Shown: positions 50,993-58,955 of the stretch, in pieces | Numbering within the stretch: position 1 is the first letter of the stretch | Layout: each line of letters opens with the position of its first letter | Program-made: the position numbers and the translations under genes | NCBI GenBank assembly: GCA_963665015.2 | Contig: CAXXSY010000004.1 | Location: 1,178,001-1,242,000, forward strand | Source of the DNA: G963662655 sp963665015 | Lineage (GTDB): Bacteria; Cloacimonadota; Cloacimonadia; Cloacimonadales; JAIOQZ01 | Reading direction: 5' to 3' | DNA: 64,000 nt | Notes under the pieces: model-generated | Database searches by the model: none | Told to the model about the DNA's origin: nothing | The model's input: only the letters and a program-made list of their open reading frames with translations

Positions 50993-52426
50993 ATGAACCG
51001 ATATAGAATTTCCATATTCATTTTTATATTTATGATCGTCACGCTTGTCACAGCTCAGGATAGCATCGATAAGCTGATGGCCGATTACCATATCCGTTCC
51101 AATATCGACCGGATCAACCAGATTCTCGATCTCTCGGAGGTCTATATCCAGTCGGACCCCGCGAAGGCGATGATGCTTGCCGAGCAGGCCCTGAACCAGT
51201 CGAAGAAATTGACGAGCGGCGACGGCGAGGTCGGTGCTCTGTTGAATATCGGGCTGGCCAACTACTTCAAAGGCAACAGCATGAAGGCGATCGAGAACAT
51301 CGATAAAGCCCGCGTAATCGCCCACGAACTGGAAGCATACCCAAATGAGGCTGTCCTGTACAGGTACCTCTCGATCATCTACGACGCGATGGGCGAGAAG
51401 GAACTGGCGATCGAGATGCGCATGCAGAGTGTATCGACCGAGGAGAAGGCGATCAAGAAGGACGCCATGCGCAAGGCGATCCAGTACGATTCCGTAGCGA
51501 TTTCCCGCGCGCTCAGCGATACGTTCATGACGGAAGTCAGCAAAAAGAAGATGGACGTCCTGAAGGACAAGTACGAGTACGAATTGAAGCAGATCGAGGT
51601 GAAGACGGACAGCCTTCAGAAACAGGCGGAAGAAAAAAGCATCGAAATCGAGACGATCAAGCAGGAGAAGGAGAAGTCCGAAAACAGGATCAGCTTCCTG
51701 GTGCAAGAGGCGCAACTCAAAGAGATGGAGCTCTCCCGCCAGCGAAACATGCTCATGATGTTTATCATTATTATCGGCCTCGTCCTCATCCTATTCTTCG
51801 TCCTGCTCAGCATGTACCGTTTCAAGAACCGTGCCCTGCGCGACCTCCGCAACGCCAATATCGAGATCAGCCTCAAGAACGAAGAGCTGCTCAAGGCATA
51901 CGAAAAGCTGGAACTGCTTGCCAGGACCGATCCGCTGACCCACCTCTCGAACCGCCGCGATATGATGGAGAAGATCGAGTACGAAAAACGGCGCTGCGAT
52001 CGCTCCGGGAATTCGTTCGTCCTGACCATCGGCGATATCGACTTCTTCAAGTCCATCAACGACACCTACGGGCACGACGCGGGAGACTATGTGCTGACCG
52101 AGATTTCCGCGCTGATGACAACCATGCTCAGGAAGCAGGATATCGTGGGAAGATGGGGCGGCGAGGAATTTCTGCTGTTCTTTCCCGATACACCGCTCGA
52201 AGGTGGCAGGATTGCCGCCGACAAGGTGCGCCTTGCCATCGAGGAACACACGTTCGGGTTCAGCGGGGAAACGATCAGGGTGTCGATGACTTTCGGTGTC
52301 TGCGAGTACAACAAAGGCATGAAAATCGACGCCTGCCTGAAAAAGGCGGATCAAGCGCTCTATCGCGGAAAACAGAACGGAAGAAACCAGGTGCAACTAA
52401 GCCTGGACAAGCCACAGAATGCATAA
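50993..52426 (+). CDS. Membrane diguanylate cyclase with periplasmic TPR-like sensor
   Basis: 477 residues. Signal peptide (YRISIFIFIFMIVTLVTAQ), helical TPR-like repeats (AMMLAEQALNQSKKL, GALLNIGLANYFKGNSMKAIENIDKA), a coiled coil (ELKQIEVKTDSLQKQAEEKS), one membrane helix at about 257-280 (MLMMFIIIIGLVLILFFVLL), then a GGDEF domain: DPLTHLSNRRDM and active loop GGEEF at 389-393. It should make cyclic di-GMP in response to a periplasmic signal. The HD-GYP protein at 24558 is a possible counterpart. Confidence 0.92.
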   Translation: MNRYRISIFIFIFMIVTLVTAQDSIDKLMADYHIRSNIDRINQILDLSEVYIQSDPAKAMMLAEQALNQSKKLTSGDGEVGALLNIGLANYFKGNSMKAIENIDKARVIAHELEAYPNEAVLYRYLSIIYDAMGEKELAIEMRMQSVSTEEKAIKKDAMRKAIQYDSVAISRALSDTFMTEVSKKKMDVLKDKYEYELKQIEVKTDSLQKQAEEKSIEIETIKQEKEKSENRISFLVQEAQLKEMELSRQRNMLMMFIIIIGLVLILFFVLLSMYRFKNRALRDLRNANIEISLKNEELLKAYEKLELLARTDPLTHLSNRRDMMEKIEYEKRRCDRSGNSFVLTIGDIDFFKSINDTYGHDAGDYVLTEISALMTTMLRKQDIVGRWGGEEFLLFFPDTPLEGGRIAADKVRLAIEEHTFGFSGETIRVSMTFGVCEYNKGMKIDACLKKADQALYRGKQNGRNQVQLSLDKPQNA

Positions 52427-52731
52427 GAATCGCTGACGGCATCCTGGAATTCGACGTGCTGTAGGGGCAATTCCTCCGTGGTTCCCTCTTCACGGTCCGC
52501 CAAGCTCCAGCTTGGCATTTCTCGTCTCCCTTGTCCGAATCAAGGATTTTGCGGTTGGAAGGATTAGCAGGATAGAGAAGAAATGCCGAGCTGGAGCTCG
52601 GCGGACCATGAGAGATGGAGAATGCCAAGCTGGAGCTCGGCGGTCCATGAGAGATGGAGAATGCCAAGCTGGAGCTTGGCGGACCATGAGAGCGAGCATC
52701 CTTTAACCAGATAACAATCAAGGACACACCT
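52427..52731. repeat. Gene-free stretch with four REP-like hairpins
   Basis: GCCAAGC/GCTTGGC near 52498, GCCGAGC/GCTCGGC near 52585, a mixed GCCAAGC/GCTCGGC copy near 52624 and GCCAAGC/GCTTGGC near 52662. These show the A-T and G-C versions of the same stem side by side, including one mixed intermediate. No gene seen. Confidence 0.85.
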
Positions 52732-53154
52732 ATGGACATGGAATTACGAAACGAAATCTGGCGGCACTTTCAACCGGTGCAAGAGATCAGTCTTGCGACG
52801 ATTGACGGCGATCGACCGCGGGTGCGGCCGGTGGAGTTGATCCGGATCGATGAGCGGTTCTTCGTCGCGACCGGTACCGGCGAGTCCAAGACCCGGCAGA
52901 TCGGGAAGAACGATCGTATCGAATTCTTCTTCCTGCTGCGCGGTGAAACCGGAAGCGGCTATGTCCGGGCAAGCGGCAGAGCGAGACTCCTGGACGACCG
53001 ATCGATCAAGGCGAAGATTCTGGATATGGTGCCGGCCTTCTCGCACTATTTCAAGTCGGCAGACGATCCGTTCTACGCGCTGATCGAGCTGGTATTGGAC
53101 GAGATCGAATACATGTCGGCGGGGAAGGACGACGTCAGGCGATTGAAGCTGTAA
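52732..53154 (+). CDS. Pyridoxamine 5'-phosphate oxidase-like flavin-binding protein
   Basis: 140 residues. The split-barrel motif ISLATIDGDRPRVRPVELI, then FFVATGTGESKTRQI and VRASGRARLLDD, identify the PNPOx-like superfamily, which binds FMN, F420 or heme. The true cofactor and substrate are not clear. It is preceded by AAGGACACACCT and stands alone after REP hairpins. Confidence 0.85.
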   Translation: MDMELRNEIWRHFQPVQEISLATIDGDRPRVRPVELIRIDERFFVATGTGESKTRQIGKNDRIEFFFLLRGETGSGYVRASGRARLLDDRSIKAKILDMVPAFSHYFKSADDPFYALIELVLDEIEYMSAGKDDVRRLKL

Positions 53155-53188
53155 ATCTCCTCGCCGTATTTCATCGCGAACTTTTTCA

Positions 53189-53216
53189 TTGACAAATCCC
53201 GAGCGGGTAGTATCTT
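53189..53216 (+). promoter_or_regulatory. Promoter of the 109-residue unknown protein
   Basis: TTGACA (53189-53194), a 16-base spacer and TATCTT (53211-53216). The leader of about 90 bases ends in ACAGGAGATGAATC before ATG 53312. Confidence 0.6.
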
Positions 53217-53311
53217 ATTGCCAGCATGGACGCATGCTGATTATTCTCGCACTCCCAAACCATTCGAGTCGAACCGTCTGAATTACCACCAATAACAACA
53301 GGAGATGAATC

Positions 53312-53641
53312 ATGATGGGAATCAGTGAAACTGCTCGAATGTCAGCCAACCTTTCCATGTCAATCGGACAGGCACAAGCATCGCAAATGGGTCTGGGAAA
53401 AACATCCGCACAGGGTCTGGCGGTCTCGAATCTGATGGACTCTTCAGGTGGAAACGCCTACAATCTGAGCATTGGCAACAACGCGCAACATCAAACCTAC
53501 AATGCAAAGGGAACATTCGGAGCGGAAGTCGTCAACGCGACCCTGAACACCATGAACTCGGGTCAGTTCCGTGCCGGTGGATCGCAGGGCGCGAGCTACC
53601 AGTTCAACAAAGACGTTCTGGGCGCGTTCTTCGGAGGGTAA
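53312..53641 (+). CDS. Small Gly/Ser/Asn-rich protein, unknown
   Basis: 109 residues with no signal peptide or membrane helix. It is rich in Gly, Ser, Asn, Gln and Ala, with few charges (MSIGQAQASQMGLGKTSAQG, NSGQFRAGGSQGASYQF), and ends FFGG. A good promoter and ribosome site and normal codon use suggest it is real and well expressed. No family recognised. A faint likeness to small structural proteins such as RebB of R-bodies was considered but not supported. It converges with the hybrid kinase gene, touching it. Confidence 0.65.
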   Translation: MMGISETARMSANLSMSIGQAQASQMGLGKTSAQGLAVSNLMDSSGGNAYNLSIGNNAQHQTYNAKGTFGAEVVNATLNTMNSGQFRAGGSQGASYQFNKDVLGAFFGG

Positions 53642-56600
53642 TCAGCGGCCTTCCAGTTCCTCCAGCTTCTTCTTGATGGCTTTGACAAAGGCGTCCATCT
53701 GCGGCTCGAGGTCGATAAGTACCATCTTTGCCAGGCTGAGGTCGCTCTGCTTACCTGCCTTCTCCAGATCGAGGACGTTCCTCTTGATCTCGGGGAAGTT
53801 GAAGTAGTTCATAAAGCCTTTCATGCCGTGTGCCGCTCGATGCAGGGCTTTGGCATCGCCGTCGGACACGGCTTTGCGGATATCGCGCATGGCGAGCGGG
53901 AATTTTTTGGCGATCAGGCTGAAGGTCTTGGCGATTACCTTGACGTTGTCGCCGAGGCTCTCCTTGAGATAATCCATCTCGATGGTCAATTCGAGTTGCG
54001 GTTTTCCGGAATGGGTAGTCGATTGCGTCTGGTCAACGGTCTGCTCGCCGGACAGGAGGCGGCTTAACAGCTTCTGGAGCTCGGATATCTTGATTGGCTT
54101 CAGGATGACATCGTCCATGCCGGAGTCTTTGCACATCTGACGCTCGTCTTTGATCACGTCGGCGGTCATGGCCACGATCGGCGTGTGTCGTCCGGTGTCA
54201 GCTTCCATCTCGCGGATCGCCCGGGTCGCCTCCAGTCCGTCCATTTCGGGCATGTGGATATCCATGAGGATGACATCGAAGGTCTCCGTCTTGGACAGTT
54301 CCACCACTTCCTTTCCGTCATGTGCCGGTGTGACGGTGTGTCCTTCCGATTCGAGTATTTCGATGATGATATCCAGGTTGACGGGGTTGTCCTCCGCAAG
54401 CAGAACCTTGCACTGTATCTCCGGTATCGGACTCGTATCTTGGGTCGTTACGGAGAGGGGCTTGTGGAATGATTTCTCCGGCTTCGTGTCGTCCAGCAGT
54501 CCGTAGGAACGCTTCAGGGTGTTGAGCAGTTCCGTGCGCTTGAGCGGCAGACTCAGCATCTCGTTGATACCCGCGAACTGGTCCTCACCCATGAGAGCGC
54601 TCTGCTTGAATGAGAGCACGAGGAACACCTTCAATTCTGCCAGCTCGACGCGTTCTCGTATTTTCTCCACGATCTCAGTGCATCTTCCATCGAAATACTC
54701 GAGGATCAGTATATCGACCGCTTCGTCGGAACCGCTGTACGCGCTCAGCCCTTCCACGATGAGGTCGGGCGTGTTGATCACGGTGCAGTTGATGCCATAG
54801 AAGGTCAGCGTTTCCGTGATATACTTCTGGTTGATATCGTTTTGCATGGCGATCAGGGCATGAAGGCCCATCTTCTCGAACATCTCGATCTCCTTTTCGA
54901 CGTTTTCGTCTTCGAAGGCCTTTATTTGTACGGTGAAGTGGAACGTGGTCCCCGCGCCGTATTCGCTCTCGACCCAGATATCGCCACCCATCATGTGGGT
55001 GAGTCTTTGTGAAATCGCAAGCCCCAGTCCGGTGCCGCCGTACTTGCGGGTCGTGGATTGCTCCGCCTGTTCATAGCTTTCGAACACCTTCTCGATGCGC
55101 TCGCGTTTGATCCCGATGCCCGTGTCTTCCACCGCGAAATGTAGGGTGTAGATATTGTTCTTTACGCTGTCGGCACGGCAAGAGATCGTGATGTGCCCCT
55201 TCTCGGTGAATTTGACTGCGTTGTTGCCCAGGTTGATCATGATCTGCTTCAACCGGTTGGGATCGCCGTAAAAATGATTCGGCACATCGGGCTTGATATA
55301 GGCGTAGAAATCAAGGTCTTTCTGCTGCGCCTTGAGCGAGAGCATGTCGGTGGTGGAGCTGAAGATTTCCTGCAGATCGAATTCGAGCTTCTCAAGCTTC
55401 AGATAGCCGGCCTCGATCTTCGAGATATCCAGGATATCGTTGATCAGGCTCAGGAGTGAATCGGCCGACGCTTTGATCACGTCCATGTAGCGCTGCTGAC
55501 GCTGATCGATGCTGGTCTTTTCCAGCAGCGTGACCACCCCGATGATGCCGTTCATGGGTGTGCGTATCTCGTGGCTCATGTTCGCCAGAAACTCCGTCTT
55601 GGAAACGCTGGCGGATTCGGCTTCCTCTTTCGCTTTGAGGATATCGTGCTCACGACGCTTCATTTCCGTGACGTCCAGGAAAGTGCAGACGAATCCCGGT
55701 GAATCATCCCCGAGATTTACGCACCGCGATGTGAACTGCACGATGCGTCCATCCTCCAGAAGGATTTCGTTCGCGGTCGATTCGATGCTCTCCTCGAGCG
55801 TCAGCCGCACCCATTCCAGGAAGTCCTCTTTGTTCGAGACCTTTCCTGCAATGGCATTGACAATCAGATCGCACTTCGAGGTCTTCATGACCGATTTATC
55901 GATCTGCCAGATATCGACGAAATTCTTGTTGTAGAACGATACTTCCTTGCCGTCCGAAAGGATGATTCCATGATCCACCGTGTCGATGGCTGCCTGCAAA
56001 GCTTCGGAGGACTTGACCAGCTCCCGTTTGTGATGGTCGGCGTGTTCGATGCTTCGAACCATGATCAACTGCGTGCTTCTCTTCATATACTGTAGATTGC
56101 CGATCGTGAAGATCACGGGTATCTTGTTTTCCTTCGAATCGATCAGGAAGGTCTCGTATATCGGTAGATTCTGAGGATTCCACACGAGGGATTTATGGGA
56201 CTCCTGCACCTCGATCCGCGACCGTTCCGACAAAACCGACGGCAGCGGTTTGCCCTTCAGCGTCTCGGCCTTGTAGCCGGTCAGCTCGCATATCTTGGGG
56301 TTGACCGATTCGATCATCCCGTCCTGTGCAATGATAACGCCGCTGTCGAAACGATCGAGACCAAGCTTGATGACGTTTGCCTGCTCCGTCTCGGTCGTGA
56401 TATCCCGCACGATCACCACGGCGCCGTCGATGCGGTTGTTTTGGTCGAATACGGGATTGATATCGATCGAGTACCACCAGGTGCGGTTCTCCGTCTCGAA
56501 TTTGTCTTCGATGAACAGGATCTGCTCGCGCCGTTCGATAACCTGTTCGACCTTTGCCTGAAGGATGCTTCCCGTATCACCGAGTAGTTGAATCAATGTT

Positions 56601-57025
56601 TTATCCTGTACCCGGGACTGCATAAAGTCTTGACCGTGGAACTGGAACCGGTTGCAGTACTGCATGTGCCCCTCCGGATCGAAGAACCATATCTGCGTGT
56701 CGATCTCGGAAAGAAGCATCTCGTTGCGGAAATCGAGTTTCCGCAGCTTCTCCTGAAGCTTGTCGTTCTCCGATTTCAACGATTGATTGCTGCTGATTGC
56801 TTCCGCGTGGTTTCGTTTCTCGCGCGCGAGGTTTCGGGTCAGCATCTGGTTCTGGGACTCATGGATTTCGATCTCTTTCGAAAGCCGGCGCCGGATGATC
56901 AGCATCAGTATCAGGAATAGAACCGTCAGGAGGAGGAATATCCCAAGCGCGATCTGAATCGCGAAGTGCGTATTCAGAATGATCTCTTTCACGTCAAATG
57001 GTTGTATCAGGTTCGAAAAATTCAT
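53642..57025 (-). CDS. Hybrid sensor histidine kinase with PAS domains, two receiver domains and Hpt
   Basis: 1127 residues. One membrane helix (about 22-45, IALGIFLLLTVLFLILMLII), a coiled coil, three PAS domains (about 100-460), HisKA with FLANMSHEIRTPMNGI, HATPase with GGTGLGLAISQRL, a degenerate receiver (from LHALIAMQNDINQ, lacking the usual start), a full receiver (VLLAEDNPVNLDII; Asp in VILMDIHMPEMDG) and a C-terminal Hpt domain (His in LHRAAHGMKGFMNYF). This is a BarA/ArcB-like phosphorelay. No response regulator is adjacent. Confidence 0.95.
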   Translation of the reverse strand: MNFSNLIQPFDVKEIILNTHFAIQIALGIFLLLTVLFLILMLIIRRRLSKEIEIHESQNQMLTRNLAREKRNHAEAISSNQSLKSENDKLQEKLRKLDFRNEMLLSEIDTQIWFFDPEGHMQYCNRFQFHGQDFMQSRVQDKTLIQLLGDTGSILQAKVEQVIERREQILFIEDKFETENRTWWYSIDINPVFDQNNRIDGAVVIVRDITTETEQANVIKLGLDRFDSGVIIAQDGMIESVNPKICELTGYKAETLKGKPLPSVLSERSRIEVQESHKSLVWNPQNLPIYETFLIDSKENKIPVIFTIGNLQYMKRSTQLIMVRSIEHADHHKRELVKSSEALQAAIDTVDHGIILSDGKEVSFYNKNFVDIWQIDKSVMKTSKCDLIVNAIAGKVSNKEDFLEWVRLTLEESIESTANEILLEDGRIVQFTSRCVNLGDDSPGFVCTFLDVTEMKRREHDILKAKEEAESASVSKTEFLANMSHEIRTPMNGIIGVVTLLEKTSIDQRQQRYMDVIKASADSLLSLINDILDISKIEAGYLKLEKLEFDLQEIFSSTTDMLSLKAQQKDLDFYAYIKPDVPNHFYGDPNRLKQIMINLGNNAVKFTEKGHITISCRADSVKNNIYTLHFAVEDTGIGIKRERIEKVFESYEQAEQSTTRKYGGTGLGLAISQRLTHMMGGDIWVESEYGAGTTFHFTVQIKAFEDENVEKEIEMFEKMGLHALIAMQNDINQKYITETLTFYGINCTVINTPDLIVEGLSAYSGSDEAVDILILEYFDGRCTEIVEKIRERVELAELKVFLVLSFKQSALMGEDQFAGINEMLSLPLKRTELLNTLKRSYGLLDDTKPEKSFHKPLSVTTQDTSPIPEIQCKVLLAEDNPVNLDIIIEILESEGHTVTPAHDGKEVVELSKTETFDVILMDIHMPEMDGLEATRAIREMEADTGRHTPIVAMTADVIKDERQMCKDSGMDDVILKPIKISELQKLLSRLLSGEQTVDQTQSTTHSGKPQLELTIEMDYLKESLGDNVKVIAKTFSLIAKKFPLAMRDIRKAVSDGDAKALHRAAHGMKGFMNYFNFPEIKRNVLDLEKAGKQSDLSLAKMVLIDLEPQMDAFVKAIKKKLEELEGR

Positions 57026-57193
57026 GCACTAACCTCTGTATGTATTGCACTTAGAGAGATAAAGACTTCGATGGGTGGCAAATTGATCTCCCAAGACACG
57101 GTCCCTGCTAAATCATTTCGCCGATTTACATTATAAAATCTATGGGCATCTCGTGATGCGGCAAATTTAATCTTTCACGTCTGAGGGGCAGGA

Positions 57194-58261
57194 TCATCTA
57201 TTCCAGAATGACTGCAGAACGTTCATGAAGATCGCGTTATCGTTTTCGTTGCTGACGGTCACACGCAGCTTGTCTCCCAAGAGTGCGTGCGAGCCGTACA
57301 TCCTTACGGCGACATGGTTTTCTTTATAATACTCGAAGAGCGGTTTCGCGTGACTTCCGGCGGAAAACAGGATAAAATTGGTCGCGGAAGGATAGGCATG
57401 CAGTTGCTCGTAGCCGTTCAGCGTGTCGATCATCCGGTTGCGGTCTTCGATGATCTGCCGGTTGTAGCGCAGGAAGGGCTCCCGATTCTCCAGGATGGTC
57501 AGCGCGAAAGCCTGAATCATGATGCTCATGTGGAAAAAGGTCATCACCTTCTTGATCTCGTGCATGTTTGCCGGTGAAGAAAACATATATCCGAAGCGCA
57601 GTCCCGAGGTGCCGAATCCCTTCGAGAAGGTACGGATGATGACCAGATTGGGGTACTTCTCGATAAACGGCGCGTAGGTGCGACCGGAGAATTCGTGGTA
57701 CGCCTCGTCGATGAGGATCAGCTTGTCGGTGGAGGAGAGGATCCTGTGGACTTTTTCATCGTCCAGAAGGTTGCCGGTGGGGTTGTTCGGTGTGCAGAGG
57801 ATGCCCATCCGGCAATCGGGGTGATCCATCAATCTGAGAAACTCTTTCTCGTCGAAGTCGAAACGTTCGTCCAACTGCGTGAAGCGCGTCCCCATGCCCA
57901 CAGCGCGCGTGTAGGTGATGTAGTCGCCATACGTGGGCGCGATGGAGACCGCGTGCGTGTCGAAAGATTCCCGTATGGATGTGAAGAGGTAGTAGAGCAT
58001 CTCGTCCGCGCCGTTTCCGAATTCGAAGCATTCGGGTGTCAGCCCGTGTCCGACGTAATCCGCTAGCGCTTTTTTCAGCTCATCGGTCACATCCGAGAAA
58101 TATCGGTTCAGGTGAATATCTTCCATCTTGCGCAGGAATTTCTCGTGAATTGCCTGGAACGGGTCCATTGCGCTTTCGTTCAGGCACATCATTACATCCC
58201 GCTTGGGGACTGATACGACTGGCAGTTTTCTATGTTCAAGATCGTGACGAAACCGGTACAT
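57194..58261 (-). CDS. Histidinol-phosphate aminotransferase-like PLP enzyme
   Basis: 355 residues, fold type I. LNESAMDPFQAIHEKFL at the start, FGNGADEMLYYLF, CTPNNPTGNLLDDEKV, LILIDEAYHEFSG and the PLP-lysine segment RTFSKGFGTSGLRFGY match HisC-type enzymes. No other his genes are near, so it could serve Phe/Tyr or cobamide-type metabolism instead. A minus-strand TTGACA is at 58314-58309. Confidence 0.88.
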   Translation of the reverse strand: MYRFRHDLEHRKLPVVSVPKRDVMMCLNESAMDPFQAIHEKFLRKMEDIHLNRYFSDVTDELKKALADYVGHGLTPECFEFGNGADEMLYYLFTSIRESFDTHAVSIAPTYGDYITYTRAVGMGTRFTQLDERFDFDEKEFLRLMDHPDCRMGILCTPNNPTGNLLDDEKVHRILSSTDKLILIDEAYHEFSGRTYAPFIEKYPNLVIIRTFSKGFGTSGLRFGYMFSSPANMHEIKKVMTFFHMSIMIQAFALTILENREPFLRYNRQIIEDRNRMIDTLNGYEQLHAYPSATNFILFSAGSHAKPLFEYYKENHVAVRMYGSHALLGDKLRVTVSNENDNAIFMNVLQSFWNR

Positions 58262-58375
58262 TGACTCTCTCCGATTAATTTCCTAAAATGTGTATGAGAT
58301 TCCGTGAATGTCAATAGAAAAGTCTCGTTCAACGATGTTTAATTGCTTTTATTGCGATGATCTCGAAAATCCGAG

Positions 58376-58555
58376 TTATTCGCCAATAGCGCGCCGGGGA
58401 TTGACTTCGTAACAGATGTCTCCGACACCGAGCGGATTACGAAAATATTTATTCTTGTAAAAATAAGTGGACAGAAAAATGCGGTTTATTTTACTGTGTT
58501 TGCGATCTTTGAAAAGCGGGATATCGTAGATCTCCAGGAGCCTATAGTCTTTCAT
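58376..58555 (-). CDS. Small hypothetical protein, uncertain
   Basis: About 59 residues from ATG 58555, basic and aromatic-rich (FKDRKHSKINRIFLSTYFYKNKYF). No good ribosome site, no family, AT-rich. It may be a chance frame; listed because the 58262-58650 stretch holds nothing else except promoter-like bases, including TATAGT at 58600-58605 ahead of the RRM gene. Confidence 0.25.
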   Translation of the reverse strand: MKDYRLLEIYDIPLFKDRKHSKINRIFLSTYFYKNKYFRNPLGVGDICYEVNPRRAIGE

Positions 58556-58650
58556 CGGTAATTGCCGCGTACACTGCAATTTGCCTTTTGAAATTTTTCT
58601 ATAGTCATCCTGCGAATCACCCAGATACTTACCCTACAAGGAGACTACGA

Positions 58651-58932
58651 ATGAGTCAAAAACTGTATGTCGGCAACTTACCGTACCAAACAACTGAAGA
58701 AGAAATTCAGGAAATGTTTGAGCAATACGGAACCGTCGAATCTGTAAAACTCATTGTCGATCGTGAAACCGGCAAGAAAAAAGGCTATGGTTTTCTCGAG
58801 ATGGACGATGAGGGTGCGCAGGCCGCAATTACCGCACTGAACGATTCAATGTTCGGTGGAAGAAATCTCAAAGTTGACAGTGCACGTGAACGAGCGCCTC
58901 GCCCGAGAAACTCGTTTCAGCACCGTTATTAA
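58651..58932 (+). CDS. RRM-type RNA-binding protein
   Basis: 93 residues, one RNA-recognition motif: RNP2 KLYVGNL near the start and RNP1 KKKGYGFLEM near residue 46, then a basic RERAPRPRNSFQHR tail. Small bacterial RRM proteins of this kind (Rbp) bind mRNA, often in cold response. AAGGAGACTACGA precedes the ATG. Monocistronic. Confidence 0.93.
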   Translation: MSQKLYVGNLPYQTTEEEIQEMFEQYGTVESVKLIVDRETGKKKGYGFLEMDDEGAQAAITALNDSMFGGRNLKVDSARERAPRPRNSFQHRY

Positions 58933-58955
58933 TTAACCCAACAACGGTATCCCGC

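Noticed and set aside
53312..53641. RebB/R-body-like protein
   Set aside because: The composition is vaguely similar, but the conserved RebB core pattern is not present and no other reb genes are adjacent.
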